A stretch of 64,000 nucleotides of DNA, taken from an uncultured Pelagibacteraceae bacterium (GTDB lineage Bacteria > Pseudomonadota > Alphaproteobacteria > Pelagibacterales > Pelagibacteraceae). The stretch covers positions 1 through 64,000 of the forward strand of contig CACGON010000003.1 in assembly GCA_902574695.1 (NCBI GenBank). The letters run 5' to 3'. Both the position numbers and the translations under genes were made by a program. This document shows positions 8,998 to 18,410 of the stretch, piece after piece. Under the pieces are notes generated by a model, which saw only the letters and a list, made by a program, of their open reading frames with translations, was not told the DNA's origin and did no database searches. Positions within the stretch are counted from its first letter, which is position 1; each line of letters starts with the position of its first letter.

Positions 8998-11325
8998 ATG
9001 TCGCTTTCTAGCAATTTAATAAAAAATCCTGGATTAAGAGTTTTGCCACCTGGAGTTGAAAGATATGTTATTCAGGGAGGTGGCATACATGTTTTTGAAA
9101 TTTTTCCTGATGATAAATTGGAAATAGTTAACGACGAAGGAAAACAGTTCTGTGAAGTAATTGTTTTTAATTTAAAAGGTAAGCACGATTTAACAATATT
9201 AAATCTTAAAGAAAACTCAGATGGAGAATTTTTAAAAAAATCTATTTCTCAAGATGAAAAAATATTAAATATATTTAAGAAAAAAAAATTAGACCTAGAG
9301 AGATCCAAGGCTTCTAAAATTTTCAATGAAGATTGCCCTATGGGAGAAACTATTACTCTTAAATCTAAAGATAAATGCATTGTAATGATTGGTTCTCCAG
9401 GAGGATTTATGGATGTTCATAACCAAAACCCTCCTACTAGTTTAACTATTTTTATACATAGAGCAAAATTTGATATTAAGGAGGAGCAATATGTTTTACC
9501 CGAGCCTCTTTATGATCCAGTATCTGAGACGTTTGTTAAAAGAATGTCGTCTGAAACTTATGAGGTAAAAGCTGGAGAATTTATTCAAATTATAGATCCA
9601 GGTGGAAGACAATGTTCGGATTTTTTAGCATTTGATAAAAGGAAACTTGATAAAGGAGTTGAAAACATTATAGACCCAACCGCAACTAGAACTTTTATGG
9701 GTGCGGCCTACCCTATGCCTGGCCTGTTCTCAAAATTTTTCGATGCTAATCATGATCCTGTAATTGAAGTTGTAAGAGATACCGTTGGAAGGCACGATAC
9801 ATTTAATTATGCTTGCACATCAAAATATTATGAAGACATGGGTTACTTTGGACACATTAATTGTTCAGAAAATTTTAATAATTCATTAAAGAAATATGAT
9901 GTCAAACCTCGAAAAGGTTGGATTGCAATCAATCTATTCTTTAATACTGCAATCGATGCAAATAATGTAGCAACTTTTGATGAGCCATGGTCTAGACCTG
10001 GAGATTATGTGCTTTTTAGAGCCTTAAAAGATCTTACTTGCGCCTCCTCTGCCTGTCCTTGTGATGTGGATGCAGCAAATGGATGGAATCCAACTGATAT
10101 ATTTGTTAGAACTTATGCAAAAGATAAAAAGATCTCGAAAGGGGTAGCTTTTAGGGTGAACACAGATTCAGAACCAAAAATTACAAAAGAAACAGGTTTT
10201 CACAGTAAAACTTCAAAACTTACAAAAAACTTTATTAATTATAATGGATATTGGTTAGCAAATAATTATACAAACTACGGTGCAGTTAAAGAATATACTT
10301 CGTGTAGAGAAAGTGCAATCGTAACTGATTTATCGCCTTTAAGAAAATTTGAAATACTTGGCCCAGATGCAGAAAATTTAATGCAGTATACTTTAACAAG
10401 AAATGTTAAAAAACTTTCCTCTGGTCAAGTGGTTTACTCCGCTATGTGCTACGAAAACGGCTGCATGATTGATGATGGTACTTTGCTGAAATTTGGACAA
10501 GATAACTTTAGATGGGTTGGTGGACAAGAATACGGTGGAGAATGGCTTAAAGAACAAGCTAAAAAGAAAAATTTTAAAGTGTGGGTGAAATCATCTACAG
10601 ATCAAATCCATAACATAGCAGTTCAAGGGCCTAATAGTAGAAAAATTTTAAAAAAGTTTGTTTGGACACCTGATACCCAACCTTCAATTGATGACCTACA
10701 ATGGTTTAGATTAACTATAGCAAGAATTGATAATGTGACTGGAACTCCAATCGTTGTCTCAAGAACAGGATATACAGGTGAGCTCGGGTTTGAAATTTGG
10801 TGCCATCCAAAAGATGCTCCTTTAGTTTGGGATAAAGTTTGGGAAGCTGGCAAAGAATTTAATATTTCACCTTTAGGCTTAGAAGCTTTGGATATGGTTA
10901 GAATAGAAGCAGGATTAATTTTTTATGGTTATGAGTTTGATGATAAAACTGATCCTTTTGAAGCTGGTATAGGTTTTACTGTTCCTTTAAAGACTAAAGA
11001 AGATGATTTTGTTGGAAAGGAAGAATTAATAAAAAGAAAAAATAATCCACAAAAAAAATTAGTTGGGCTCGAATTAGTCGGTCATGAGCCAGCAGTAAAT
11101 GGAAATTCAGTGCATATAGGAAGAGGACAAGTTGGTATAATTACAAGTGCTATGCTCTCAAAAACTTTAAATAAAAATATTGCTCTGTGTCGAATTGACT
11201 CAAAATATTCTGAGATTGGAACAGAAGTTGAGATTGGTAAAATAGATGGCCACCAAAAAAGAATACCTGCTAAAGTAATTGCCTTTCCTTTTTATGATCC
11301 ACAGAAACTCAAAGTCAGAGCTTAA
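8998..11325 (+). CDS. tdm: DUF1989 + GcvT-type aminomethyltransferase fusion, probable TMAO demethylase
   Basis: 775 aa; N-terminal DUF1989-like region (CASSACPCDVDAANGW), C-terminal GcvT (SRTGYTGELGFEIW, GLEALDMVRIEAGL); architecture described for Tdm. Confidence 0.85.
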   Translation: MSLSSNLIKNPGLRVLPPGVERYVIQGGGIHVFEIFPDDKLEIVNDEGKQFCEVIVFNLKGKHDLTILNLKENSDGEFLKKSISQDEKILNIFKKKKLDLERSKASKIFNEDCPMGETITLKSKDKCIVMIGSPGGFMDVHNQNPPTSLTIFIHRAKFDIKEEQYVLPEPLYDPVSETFVKRMSSETYEVKAGEFIQIIDPGGRQCSDFLAFDKRKLDKGVENIIDPTATRTFMGAAYPMPGLFSKFFDANHDPVIEVVRDTVGRHDTFNYACTSKYYEDMGYFGHINCSENFNNSLKKYDVKPRKGWIAINLFFNTAIDANNVATFDEPWSRPGDYVLFRALKDLTCASSACPCDVDAANGWNPTDIFVRTYAKDKKISKGVAFRVNTDSEPKITKETGFHSKTSKLTKNFINYNGYWLANNYTNYGAVKEYTSCRESAIVTDLSPLRKFEILGPDAENLMQYTLTRNVKKLSSGQVVYSAMCYENGCMIDDGTLLKFGQDNFRWVGGQEYGGEWLKEQAKKKNFKVWVKSSTDQIHNIAVQGPNSRKILKKFVWTPDTQPSIDDLQWFRLTIARIDNVTGTPIVVSRTGYTGELGFEIWCHPKDAPLVWDKVWEAGKEFNISPLGLEALDMVRIEAGLIFYGYEFDDKTDPFEAGIGFTVPLKTKEDDFVGKEELIKRKNNPQKKLVGLELVGHEPAVNGNSVHIGRGQVGIITSAMLSKTLNKNIALCRIDSKYSEIGTEVEIGKIDGHQKRIPAKVIAFPFYDPQKLKVRA

Positions 11326-11675
11326 TGAGTAAAGCCACAAAAGACTTGTTAGAATTTTGGGAAGACCAAATGAAACTATCTCATAAATCCTCAAATTATT
11401 TTTTTAGAAAGTCACCTTCTCATTATCATATGATGCTTTTAGTGATGACTGCTTATAAGTTAAAACAAGAGCTATCTGTAGAGGAATTAAAAACAAAGCT
11501 TTTTAAAACTTCTAGACCAAAATCAGCGTTAATAATTAATGAAGCCTGCGAGAAAGGTTTTTTTTATTTAGAAAAAAATTTAAAGGACCAACGTAAAAAA
11601 TTTATTAAACCAAGCCAGGAATTTATCAACGAATTCAATGATTATTTGACCACATTAAAGAACTTGAGTTTTTAA
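11325..11675 (+). CDS. hypothetical small protein, possibly winged-helix-like
   Basis: Start overlaps the tdm stop (TAATG); 116 aa. Confidence 0.6.
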   Translation: MSKATKDLLEFWEDQMKLSHKSSNYFFRKSPSHYHMMLLVMTAYKLKQELSVEELKTKLFKTSRPKSALIINEACEKGFFYLEKNLKDQRKKFIKPSQEFINEFNDYLTTLKNLSF

Positions 11676-11772
11676 AGAACTCGTTAAACTTGCAGTTGAA
11701 TTCAATTTACTTATAAATTTTATATATAAAAAATATTATATACTTCTGACGCACAAAAAATAAAGTTGAAAT

Positions 11773-13098
11773 ATGTCTTTACCAACAAAAGCAAAAGTAG
11801 TTGTTATAGGTGGCGGTATACACGGTTTAAGCACTGCTTGGAAATTATCAGAAACTTATAAAAACCCAAACGACATTGTTGTTTTAGAAAAAAAAGATAC
11901 TGCTTCAGGAGCAAGCGGAATAGCTTGTGGAGTAGTTAGAAATAATTATTTCCAACCAGCAATGAGAGAGCTAATGGCTCATTCAGTTGAGGTTTGGGAA
12001 AGCGATCCAAAAGCATTTAAATATAACGCTGTAGGCTACATGCAAATATCACCTGAAGTGATGCATGAAGATGTAGCGAGTATTTACAAACAACAAAAAG
12101 CAATAGGTTATGAATCAGAATTTATAGAAGGTGAAAAAGATTGCACTAAATACATGAAAGGTTTATTTGATGATTGGCAAGCAAAAGGTATTACATCTGT
12201 TTTACATGAAAAAAAAGGTGGATACGCTTTTAATAAAGACTCAATAAAAGCATTAGAAAATAAAGCAAATGCAAACGGTGTAAAAGTACATAAAGGTGTA
12301 AAAGTAACAGGATTTAAAAAAGGAAGTAATAGTAACGCTGTAACAGGTGTGGTGACTGATCAAGGTACAATTGATTGTGATCAAGTCGTGGTTGGAGCAG
12401 GACCATGGGTAAGAGATTTTTGGAACATGTTAGAATTGCCAAAAACAACTGATATTAAAGGTAAAGATGGAAAAATGCACCAAGTTGATATGTGGACTTA
12501 CTGGTTTTTACAAGAAGGAGTTTTGGGTGTTGATGCAGAATATCTAAGAACAAATGATGGCAAGCAGCCACCCGTAATTCACGTTGATACAGATGCACCT
12601 TTGTATTCTGATAAAGACAAAAAATTAATTACAGATAAATTATGGGGAATTTATTATAAACCAGATATTGAAGGTCTTGGCGTTCAAGGTGGTACTTCAC
12701 CTTATATAGTTCAAAAACATTTTGATAAAGTAAACGTCGACCCTTATGGTTTAGACTCGCCAGAATATCAAACTACAGATGAGTTTGCTGACATGTGGTC
12801 TTCGGCACTGGCTCATTGTCAAAAAAGATTTGAAGGGAAATCAAATCTTTATAGAAAAGGACCTTCAGGTGGTCTTGGGTGCTTAACTCCAGATTCATTT
12901 CCAATCTTTGATAGATTTTTCGAAAACGTTTACATGATTGCTGATGCTAATCATGGTTACAAAATGCTAGGTGTTGGACACTTGGTTGCACAAGAAATTT
13001 TAGGTCAAGAAAGTACATTGTTAAAACCGTTTAGATTCAACCGATACGCGAAGGGGGAACTTCACCCTACTTCGAACAGTCCGTTTCCTTGGAGTTAG
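11773..13098 (+). CDS. FAD-dependent oxidoreductase, sarcosine oxidase beta/DMGDH-like; candidate N-methylglutamate dehydrogenase subunit
   Basis: VVVIGGGIHGLSTAWKL dinucleotide-binding motif, GASGIACGVVRNNY, C-terminal DANHGYKMLGVG; located upstream of GS/Mgs genes. Confidence 0.78.
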   Translation: MSLPTKAKVVVIGGGIHGLSTAWKLSETYKNPNDIVVLEKKDTASGASGIACGVVRNNYFQPAMRELMAHSVEVWESDPKAFKYNAVGYMQISPEVMHEDVASIYKQQKAIGYESEFIEGEKDCTKYMKGLFDDWQAKGITSVLHEKKGGYAFNKDSIKALENKANANGVKVHKGVKVTGFKKGSNSNAVTGVVTDQGTIDCDQVVVGAGPWVRDFWNMLELPKTTDIKGKDGKMHQVDMWTYWFLQEGVLGVDAEYLRTNDGKQPPVIHVDTDAPLYSDKDKKLITDKLWGIYYKPDIEGLGVQGGTSPYIVQKHFDKVNVDPYGLDSPEYQTTDEFADMWSSALAHCQKRFEGKSNLYRKGPSGGLGCLTPDSFPIFDRFFENVYMIADANHGYKMLGVGHLVAQEILGQESTLLKPFRFNRYAKGELHPTSNSPFPWS

Positions 13099-13163
13099 TT
13101 ATCTAAGTAGACATACGTTTTTTTTTCAGTTACCTTTTTGATCATAAAATTCTAAGGGGGAAA

Positions 13164-14633
13164 ATGACTGATCTAGAAAAACATGTAAATCAACCAGGTA
13201 GAGATAAGCTGGTAAAAAAAGTAAGAGAAAAAATTAAAGAACTAGGTATCACTTATATATATTTTCAATTTATTTCTGTAACTGGAAGAGTTGTAGGAAA
13301 AGGAATACCTGCTGATCATTGGGAAAGAACTGCAGAAAAAGGTTTTCAATTAGTTTATGGAGCAACTGCTAACTTATTTTTAGATCGTCATAATAATTAT
13401 ATTGGATATGGCCCAGAGGCTAAAGAATTAGTTGGTATACCTGATCCGGAAACTTTTGTGCAATTACCTTGGGATAAAAGAGTTGCAAGAGTTTTTTGTA
13501 CTTGTTTTAGAAACAGAGAAGAAAGAGAAAATCCAGGAGGACATTTAACTTCAGACTGTAGAGGAAACTTGAGAATAATAGCTGATGAATTTAAGAAAAA
13601 ACATGGTTACCAAATGAGAGTTGGTACTGAACCTGAAATGATGTGGTTGACTAAAAATGAAGATGGTACACCAACTGGAAAAGGTTTCTCTAAACCATTT
13701 TGTTATCACATAGATCAATTTGAATCGCTAAGACCAGTATTTATGAAAGTTATTGAATACTCTAATGCAATGGGTCTAGATATGATTCAAGGAGACCATG
13801 AAGATGCACCGGGCCAGCTAGAGTTAAATTGGATGTTTGATGATGTACAAAGAAATGCTGACAGGCTTTCAACATACAGACAAATTTGTGCACAAGTTGC
13901 AAGAGAACATGGGTTAATTGCTTGTTTTATGACAAAGCCATTTATGGGTGTTTCAGCAAGTGGATGTCATACTAATATGTCTTTGTGGACAGGCGGGAAA
14001 GATGTTGTAAAAAAACTTGGTCATAAATCATTGCCAGGAGTTGACGAGGTATTTTCATACGTTGAAGGTGGAACTAATACTTTTATGCCAGATACTAAAG
14101 ATATGCAGCTTCCCGGAAAAGTTGGTTTACAATCAATCGGTGGTATTATGAAACACTTGCCTGCTCTTACTGCTATTGGATCATCCACAGTAAATTCTTA
14201 TAGAAGATTATGGGACCAAGGTTTTTGGGCACCAGTTTATGCAGACTGGGGATATCAAAATAGAACTTGTGGACTAAGAGTTTCTGCCCCTGGAAGATTT
14301 GAATATAGATCAGTAGACTCAATGCATAACCCTTATTTAATGGGTGCAGCTTTGCTCAAAACCATGGATGACGGTATTTCAAATAAAATAGATCCAGGAA
14401 AACCAGAGTCTAGAAATATTTATGAAGCTCAGAAAGCTGGAAAAGATGTTAAAAAATTACCTTTAAGTTTAGGTGAGGCTCTTGAAAGACTTTCTGAGGA
14501 TAAAGTTGTTCAATCAGCAATGCCTGATGAAATGTATAAGATATTTCATTGGTATAAAAATGACGAATGGGAGAAATTCTTAGGTGCAACAACTCAGTGG
14601 GATCTTGATACTTATCTGGATTGTCTACCATAG
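13164..14633 (+). CDS. type III glutamine synthetase-like ligase, 489 aa paralog
   Basis: GS catalytic motifs: GTEPEMMWL, GDHEDAPGQLELNW, GCHTNMSLW, NSYRRLWDQGFW, PGRFEYRSVDSMHNPYL. Confidence 0.85.
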   Translation: MTDLEKHVNQPGRDKLVKKVREKIKELGITYIYFQFISVTGRVVGKGIPADHWERTAEKGFQLVYGATANLFLDRHNNYIGYGPEAKELVGIPDPETFVQLPWDKRVARVFCTCFRNREERENPGGHLTSDCRGNLRIIADEFKKKHGYQMRVGTEPEMMWLTKNEDGTPTGKGFSKPFCYHIDQFESLRPVFMKVIEYSNAMGLDMIQGDHEDAPGQLELNWMFDDVQRNADRLSTYRQICAQVAREHGLIACFMTKPFMGVSASGCHTNMSLWTGGKDVVKKLGHKSLPGVDEVFSYVEGGTNTFMPDTKDMQLPGKVGLQSIGGIMKHLPALTAIGSSTVNSYRRLWDQGFWAPVYADWGYQNRTCGLRVSAPGRFEYRSVDSMHNPYLMGAALLKTMDDGISNKIDPGKPESRNIYEAQKAGKDVKKLPLSLGEALERLSEDKVVQSAMPDEMYKIFHWYKNDEWEKFLGATTQWDLDTYLDCLP

Positions 14634-14659
14634 TCTTTTAATTTTTAGAGGAAAAAAAT

Positions 14660-15604
14660 ATGTGCGGAATAGCAGGTTTAATTCATAGAGGAAAATCTTC
14701 AAATGTAGGCCACGAGCTACAAGGGATGCTGCAAGCTTTAAAACATAGAGGAGAAGACTCTACAGGTTATGCTTTGTATGGTGATACAGAGGGAAAAAAT
14801 TTTATCATGAGAGTTAAAGTTGGAGAAAATGTAGGAGAAGGAAGTTCTTCTGTTGCTGAGGATGTATCTGTTTACGATAAAAGAAAAAATATTGTTGAAA
14901 GTTATCTTGCTGAAATGGGTGCAAAAATTATTAAAGAAGAAAGAGTTCTGCCCTATTCATTAAGATATGAAATAGAATATAATAAAGATGATTTATTAAA
15001 TTTTTCGCAAAAAATTGAAAGTATTCCCGGAGTAGAAATTTTATCTATGGGCAAGTCATTAGAGGTTATTAAAGATCTTGGAAACGCTAAAATTGTTTGT
15101 GATAGATATAATTTAGATAAAGTAGTAGGCACACATGCTATTGGTCATGCTAGAATGGCAACAGAGTCTGGAGTAGATATTAAATCTGCTCATCCATTTT
15201 GGGGATACCCTTTTAGCGATGTATCAGTTGTTCATAACGGTCAATTAACTAACTATTGGAATAACAGAAGAATTTTAGAGAATAAGGGTATGAGATTTAT
15301 GTCTGAATGTGACTCTGAATTGATAGCAGTATACCTTGCAGAAAAAATGAGAAATGGTGCAACTTTAGAAGAGGGTATGAAAGACTCCTTGAGGGGTCTA
15401 GATGGTGTTTTCACGTATTTTGTTGCAACCAAAGACTCATTAGGTATGGCAAAAGATACTATGGCTGCAAAACCTTTGGTGTTATACGAGTCTGACGATT
15501 TAGTTGCTATGGGATCTGAAGAGATTGCTATTAGATCATTATTACCACAAGAAATAGACACATATGATCCATTTGATGGAGAGGTGAAAGTATGGCAAAT
15601 TTAA
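14660..15604 (+). CDS. mgsA: class II glutamine amidotransferase (N-methylglutamate synthase subunit A-like)
   Basis: MCGIAGLIHRG N-terminal nucleophile Cys, GHARMATES, VVHNGQLTNY; followed by GXGXG and FMN synthase subunits. Confidence 0.82.
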   Translation: MCGIAGLIHRGKSSNVGHELQGMLQALKHRGEDSTGYALYGDTEGKNFIMRVKVGENVGEGSSSVAEDVSVYDKRKNIVESYLAEMGAKIIKEERVLPYSLRYEIEYNKDDLLNFSQKIESIPGVEILSMGKSLEVIKDLGNAKIVCDRYNLDKVVGTHAIGHARMATESGVDIKSAHPFWGYPFSDVSVVHNGQLTNYWNNRRILENKGMRFMSECDSELIAVYLAEKMRNGATLEEGMKDSLRGLDGVFTYFVATKDSLGMAKDTMAAKPLVLYESDDLVAMGSEEIAIRSLLPQEIDTYDPFDGEVKVWQI

Positions 15605-16446
15605 AAACATCAGAGAAAAAGACTAAAGCTCAATCAATGGGACTTCATACGGAAGTTCTTACAGGAAAAACTCAACAGAAATTTTTTAACCCTGACGAAG
15701 CTGAAAATTTTTATTACTGGGGAACATACGATGTTGATTTTAATAAAAGAACAGACCTTGATGTTAAAGATCTAGATTGCAAAGAAGCAAATAAAAAAAT
15801 AGATGAATTAATGAGTCAGGGTTATGGTACTATAGTAATTAAGAACCCCCAAGGAAAACATAGTTTAGGTGTTGGAATACTAAATAAACTTAATTTAATT
15901 TTTGAGGGAAGTTTAGGATATTTTGGAGTTGGTTCAATAGATGGACCAACAGTAAGAATTAATGGAAGAGTAGGTTGGTCATGTGCAGAAAATATGATGG
16001 CTGGTAAAGTAGTAATCGAAAAAAATGCTGGATCTTGCTTTGGAGCAGCAATTAGAGGTGGAGACTTAATTTGTAAAGGAAGTGTTGGAGCTAGAACTGG
16101 AATAGACCAAAAAGGTGGGACCATAATTATAGGTGGTGATGCTGGTGCATTTACTGGATTTATGATGCAAAGAGGTAGAATAGTAATCCTTGGAGATGTT
16201 GGAATAAATCTCGGAGATTCTATGTACGATGGCACTATATTTGTGGGTGGAAAAATTGGATCTTTCGGGAGTGATGCGGTGGAGTCGCCTATGACAAAAA
16301 GTGATATAGATTGGTTAAAGAGAAAACTTAAAGTTGCTGAGATAGGCGAAAATTTTGATGTATCAAAAATGACTAAAATAGTTGCTGGAAAAAAACTGTG
16401 GAATTATGATGCATTAGAACCAACTGAAAAAAAAGGAGCTATATAA
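15592..16446 (+). CDS. mgsB: GXGXG-domain protein (glutamate synthase alpha C-terminal-like; N-methylglutamate synthase subunit B-like)
   Basis: Glycine-rich beta-helix repeats (GRVGWSCAENMMAGKVVIEKNAGSCFGAAIRGGDLICKGSVGARTGIDQKGGTIIIGGDAG); overlaps mgsA end. Confidence 0.82.
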   Translation: MANLKTSEKKTKAQSMGLHTEVLTGKTQQKFFNPDEAENFYYWGTYDVDFNKRTDLDVKDLDCKEANKKIDELMSQGYGTIVIKNPQGKHSLGVGILNKLNLIFEGSLGYFGVGSIDGPTVRINGRVGWSCAENMMAGKVVIEKNAGSCFGAAIRGGDLICKGSVGARTGIDQKGGTIIIGGDAGAFTGFMMQRGRIVILGDVGINLGDSMYDGTIFVGGKIGSFGSDAVESPMTKSDIDWLKRKLKVAEIGENFDVSKMTKIVAGKKLWNYDALEPTEKKGAI

Positions 16447-17849
16447 TGGCAAAAAAAAAGAAAAATGGTAAATCAAATGGTCATTCAAATGGTAATGGTA
16501 ATGGTAAAACAGAATTCTCAAAAAGAAATAAAAGCCTTTTAGGTTATAATGCAATTTTTACACCAGAAGTAATAGACGATATTCATATTAAAGCTCAGCT
16601 CGGCAGATATAGAATGCGAGGTATGGCTTTAATGAAAAAAATTCCAACTTTTGATGATTTGGTTTTTTTGCCAGGTACTTTAACTAGATTTGTTATTGAA
16701 GGTTATAGAGAAAAATGTGAAACAAAAACTATAATTGGACCAAGATGTGAAAATCCTATTGAGCTAGACATACCAGTTTATATCACTGGAATGAGTTTTG
16801 GCGCACTTTCATACGAAGCAAAAACAGCTTTAGCTAGAGGTGCTACTATGGCTGGAAGTGCTACATGCTCTGGGGAAGGCGGTATGATACCTGATGAAAG
16901 AAGATATTCTGAAAAGTGGTATTATCAATGTATTCAATCTAGATATGGATTTAATCCACATCATGCCCAGCTTGCAGATGGAATAGAAGTTTTTATCGGC
17001 CAAGGTCAAAAAGTAGGTATGGGTGGTCACCTTATGGGTCAAAAAGTAACTGATCAAGTTGCAGAAATGAGATCTCTACCTGCTGGTATTGATCAAAGAT
17101 CTCCTGCGAGACATCCTGACTGGTTAGGACCAGATGATTTAGCCCTTAAAGTTGCTGAGCTAAGAGAGTTAACAAAAAACAAAGTACCGATTCAATTAAA
17201 ACTTGGTGCAGCAAAAGTTTATGATGATGTTCGTATGGCCGCAAAATGTGATCCGGATTCAATATATCTTGATGGTATGGAAGGTTCAACAGGAGCTGGT
17301 CCACACATAGCTGCTGCTAATACAGGTATTCCAGGTATCGCTGCAATAAGAGAAGCAAGAAGAGCAATTGATGATGTGGGAAAAACTGGAAAAGTTACAT
17401 TAATTTATGCAGGTGGTGTTAGAGATGGAGCTGATATGGCTAAAGCACTTGCTCTTGGCGCTGACGCTATTGCAATTGGAACTGGTGCAATGATTGCGCT
17501 CAATTGTAATAAAGAAATTCCGGAATCAAACTTTGAAAAAGAAATGGGTGTTCCTGCTGGTCATTGTTACCACTGTCACACTGGTCGTTGTCCTGTTGGT
17601 GTTGCAACTCAAGATCCTAAGCTTAGAAAAAGATTAAATCCTGATGAAGCTGCTTTAAGAGTTTATAACTACTTACACACAATGACACTAGAGGCACAAC
17701 TTTTAGCGAGAGCATGTGGTAAAACAAACATTCACTCTTTAGAGCCCGAGGATATGGCTGCATTAACAATGGAAGCATCTGCATTAGCAAAAGTACCTTT
17801 GTCTGGAACAAATCATACAGTTGGGGTTGACGACTTTCATAAAATATAA
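16446..17849 (+). CDS. mgsC: FMN-binding glutamate synthase domain protein (N-methylglutamate synthase subunit C-like)
   Basis: GltB FMN-domain motifs: SGEGGMIPDERRY, GQGQKVGMGGHLMGQKV, YLDGMEGSTGAGPHIA, CYHCHTGRCPVGVATQDP; TAATG overlap with mgsB. Confidence 0.86.
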   Translation: MAKKKKNGKSNGHSNGNGNGKTEFSKRNKSLLGYNAIFTPEVIDDIHIKAQLGRYRMRGMALMKKIPTFDDLVFLPGTLTRFVIEGYREKCETKTIIGPRCENPIELDIPVYITGMSFGALSYEAKTALARGATMAGSATCSGEGGMIPDERRYSEKWYYQCIQSRYGFNPHHAQLADGIEVFIGQGQKVGMGGHLMGQKVTDQVAEMRSLPAGIDQRSPARHPDWLGPDDLALKVAELRELTKNKVPIQLKLGAAKVYDDVRMAAKCDPDSIYLDGMEGSTGAGPHIAAANTGIPGIAAIREARRAIDDVGKTGKVTLIYAGGVRDGADMAKALALGADAIAIGTGAMIALNCNKEIPESNFEKEMGVPAGHCYHCHTGRCPVGVATQDPKLRKRLNPDEAALRVYNYLHTMTLEAQLLARACGKTNIHSLEPEDMAALTMEASALAKVPLSGTNHTVGVDDFHKI

Positions 17850-17857
17850 TTTTTAAA

Positions 17858-18274
17858 ATGGTAAAAAAAAAGAACAGTAAAACAGCAAAAGTTAAGTCCA
17901 AAGAGGTAAAAGGACAGTTAGGTAAGAAAAAAGAGACTGCACGAGAAAAAATGATTGGGCAAACTATTGGTTACAGATATGATGTAAATCTTTTGCCTGA
18001 CTATTCGAGAATAACACCTTTTTTGAAAAAATATATTGAGGCAATGGGATGGGATGATTTAAATTGGCTTGAAGATGTTCATATGGGTTATGAAGAAGAT
18101 AGGCCAGCAGTATTTGACAGAAACGCTAATGGCTGGGTTACAATTCCTAAAAAAATAAAACTTCCAAATAATCAGCAAGATAGAGACATGATAGCTAGAG
18201 AGTTGCTAGTAAAATTTCAAATGTCTCCAAATCATCCATTGGTTGATCTTAAAAAAGCATACAGAAAATTCTAG
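17858..18274 (+). CDS. hypothetical protein linked to the Mgs-like genes
   Basis: Complete ORF 9 nt after mgsC; Lys-rich N-terminus, compact C-terminal domain. Confidence 0.65.
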   Translation: MVKKKNSKTAKVKSKEVKGQLGKKKETAREKMIGQTIGYRYDVNLLPDYSRITPFLKKYIEAMGWDDLNWLEDVHMGYEEDRPAVFDRNANGWVTIPKKIKLPNNQQDRDMIARELLVKFQMSPNHPLVDLKKAYRKF

Positions 18275-18410
18275 AATCTATAAATATTTAGTCTACCTCA
18301 GGTTGTTTTAATATTTATTATTGCCGTTCGTAGTGGGTTTTTAAGCATTGTACTAACTTTCTTAAACATTATTATAATTTCTTTGTTTAAACAAAATAGG
18401 GAGGTTAGAC

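Noticed and set aside
15822-16235. 137-aa minus-strand ORF antisense to the GXGXG gene
   Set aside because: Pro/Ile-rich mirror of glycine-repeat codons; artefact of the repeat composition
18275-18410. Possible glutamine-type riboswitch in the amt leader (TTGCCGTTCGTAGTGGG)
   Set aside because: I could not match the element to a glnA-type aptamer or find a convincing paired structure by eye
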